From assembly GCA_021296055.1 (NCBI GenBank), contig JAGWBE010000032.1, positions 1 through 22,770 of the forward strand: a DNA stretch of 22,770 bases. Direction: 5' to 3'. Position numbers and translations under genes: made by a program. Shown in pieces: positions 21,939-22,770 of the stretch (positions within the stretch are counted from its first letter, which is position 1; every line of letters starts with the position of its first letter). The stretch is from Dehalococcoidia bacterium (GTDB lineage Bacteria > Chloroflexota > Dehalococcoidia > Lucifugimonadales > Australimonadaceae). Below the pieces are notes generated by a model. That model had not been told where the DNA came from. It saw nothing but the letters and a program-made list of their open reading frames with translations, and did not search any database.

Positions 21939-22592
21939 ATGGCTCAGCACGACGACGATGACGCGCTCGAGGCGCGTGACGAGGATGAGTCCGAACGCCC
22001 TGACTTCACGCAGTCGCGGCGCTGGCGCTGGGTTCTGCTCGGCGGCAGCATCCTCTTCCTCCTAGCGCTGGCCCTCCCCGTCTTCCTGCAAGCGTGCGAG
22101 GCGGGGCGCGCGCCCGCCCCTACTCCCACGCCCTCCGCGCCGCTCGACTTCGACCTGCTCGCCGCCGACGGCTCCACCGTGCGCCTGTCGGAGGCGGCGC
22201 AGGGCTACGACTACGTTGTGGTGGTCTTCTACCGCGGCTTCTTCTGAGGCATCTGCCAAGCGCAGCTCGTGGAGCTGCAAGACGCTTACGCGGACATCCG
22301 CGCGCAGGGAGCGGAGCTTGTCGCCATCAGCGTGGACGACATCGCGGGCGCTCAGCGGATGCGGGAGCACGCAAGCGCCGAGTTCCCCGTGCTGTCGGAC
22401 GCGGACGCTAGCGTGACGCGGCGCTACGGGGTGTTCGACCTGCTGGACGACGGCGTGGCCGCCCCCGCGACCTTCGTCCTCGACGACAGCCTGCGCATCG
22501 TGGCGGGGGCGGTGGGCAACGCCATCGGCGACCGCGTGCCGGCGCAGGTCATCATCAACACGCTGCGCGAGCTGCGCAGCGACCAGGCGTAA
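21939..22592 (+). CDS. Membrane-anchored peroxiredoxin-like selenoprotein (in-frame TGA = Sec103)
   Basis: 217-residue AhpC/TSA-type thioredoxin-fold protein if the TGA at 22245-22247 is read as selenocysteine. Residues 1-28 are acidic and cytoplasmic, 31-50 form one membrane helix (WVLLGGSILFLLALALPVFL), 53 is a Cys in LQAC, 57-68 form a Pro-rich linker, and the redox domain follows outside the membrane. The active site reads FYRG-FF-U103-GI-C106-QAQLVELQ, where relatives have FYRG-xW-CxxC-xxQL, so U falls on the peroxidatic Cys. Downstream AVSV-type strand VAISVDD and APATFVLDD are typical. A hairpin just after the TGA fits a bacterial SECIS. It likely detoxifies peroxides at the cell surface. 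A nonsense mutation is the alternative. Confidence 0.8.
22258..22287 (+). promoter_or_regulatory. bSECIS-like hairpin after Sec codon
   Basis: A perfect 7-bp stem GCAGCTC (22262-22268) / GAGCTGC (22272-22278) closes a GTG loop that starts 21 nt after the TGA. A lower stem AAGCG (22258-22262) / CGCTT (22283-22287) can form with a bulge as an alternative base pairing. Loop-start G and the distance fit the bacterial SECIS rules as remembered (roughly 16-37 nt from the UGA, G among the first two loop bases). Confidence 0.65.
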
Positions 22593-22609
22593 CCCACCGC
22601 CCCCGCCAC

Positions 22610-22661
22610 CGTCGTTCCCGCGAAGAGCCTGCCCCGTACTTGATACGGGGCGGGAACCTCG
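22610..22661 (+). repeat. Dispersed 52-nt palindromic repeat, copy 2
   Basis: Differs at two of 52 positions from 16045-16096, with the same nested hairpin GCCCCGTA-CTTGA-TACGGGGC. It begins 17 nt after the selenoprotein stop codon and might act as its transcript end. Confidence 0.85.
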
Positions 22662-22693
22662 ACGCGAGGCGCCCCACACCCCCGGCCTCATCC

Positions 22694-22715
22694 GTCATTC
22701 CCGCGAAAGCGGGAA
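22694..22715 (+). repeat. Short form of the CGTCATTCCCGCGAAA repeat
   Basis: TTCCCGC (22698-22704), a GAAA tetraloop and GCGGGAA (22709-22715) form a perfect 7-bp hairpin. It matches the outer arms of the 52-nt repeat without the inner hairpin. Confidence 0.7.
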
Positions 22716-22770
22716 GGCGCGTTCACGTTTGAAGTGCAACACCTGTTGGTTGAAGACCTGGGCTGGGGTT
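22695..22770 (-). mobile_element. C-terminal end of a transposase, cut by window edge
   Basis: From base 22769 the minus strand reads TPAQVFNQQVLHFKRE and then RAFPLSRE to a TGA at 22695-22697. The TPA-x-VF motif near the C-terminus resembles IS30-family integrase-core transposases, which often end in a TPAEVF-type segment (from memory). The last eight codons and the stop codon lie inside the short CGTCATTCCCGCG palindrome, so the natural C-terminus may have been altered. Only 24 codons are visible and the rest lies outside the window. Confidence 0.5.

Noticed and set aside
22245..22247. TGA as an ordinary stop giving a 102-residue membrane protein plus a separate downstream gene
   Set aside because: The first possible downstream start (GTG at 22269) would cut away the resolving Cys and the first helix of the fold. 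The frame and homology continue without a break.
1..22770. CRISPR arrays, tRNA or rRNA genes, prophage genes
   Set aside because: No regularly spaced direct repeats, cloverleaf-like sequences with conserved T-loop, or phage structural motifs were seen on either strand by eye.

Overview
The window is GC-rich bacterial chromosome with short intergenic gaps, Shine-Dalgarno-type starts (ATG, several GTG, one TTG) and many short dispersed palindromes. Stacked ring-hydroxylating dioxygenases, an LLM-type flavin oxidoreductase, an HspR-DnaJ-Clp heat-shock operon and a ThrC/NIL/MoaD cluster suggest Chloroflexota (Dehalococcoidia or SAR202-like). This placement rests on gene content and memory of such genomes. 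No rRNA or other phylogenetic marker is present and no search was run.

Left part (1-11994): a catabolic island. A frameshifted MFS exporter on the minus strand is divergent from a Rieske dioxygenase alpha/beta pair on the plus strand. Convergent to these is a minus-strand block: an alpha/beta hydrolase, a 3-hydroxyisobutyrate-dehydrogenase-like enzyme and a VOC protein, then, from its own promoter, a second Rieske alpha subunit, a DUF1801 protein and an 89-residue protein. Divergent from that block is a plus-strand run: LLM oxidoreductase, two tandem C-C-hydrolase-like proteins, a two-domain extradiol dioxygenase and a 66-residue membrane protein. Together these encode the dioxygenation, ring-cleavage and C-C hydrolysis steps of an aromatic or polycyclic degradation pathway. 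No ferredoxin, reductase or cis-diol dehydrogenase was found.

Middle part (11995-16196): repeat-rich spacer, a 44-residue histidine-rich peptide gene with its own promoter, RBS and terminator-like hairpin, then a tightly overlapping minus-strand run of aldo/keto reductase, ispD, ispF and cysS (MEP isoprenoid pathway and translation).

Right part (16197-22770): minus-strand dnaJ-hspR-clpC heat-shock operon with a HAIR-like operator, divergent from a plus-strand run of a threonine-synthase-family enzyme, a NIL-domain protein, a MoaD/ThiS sulfur carrier and a membrane-anchored peroxiredoxin. The peroxiredoxin reads through an in-frame TGA at the expected peroxidatic cysteine, so it is a probable selenoprotein. 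The right edge holds the last codons of a transposase.

Most notable: the candidate selenoprotein with a bSECIS-like hairpin, the His-rich tandem-repeat peptide, and short in-frame deletions in conserved active-site segments, including loss of a Rieske cysteine ligand in one dioxygenase and a reciprocal 18-nt loss in its paralog. The deletions could be real or could be assembly errors.
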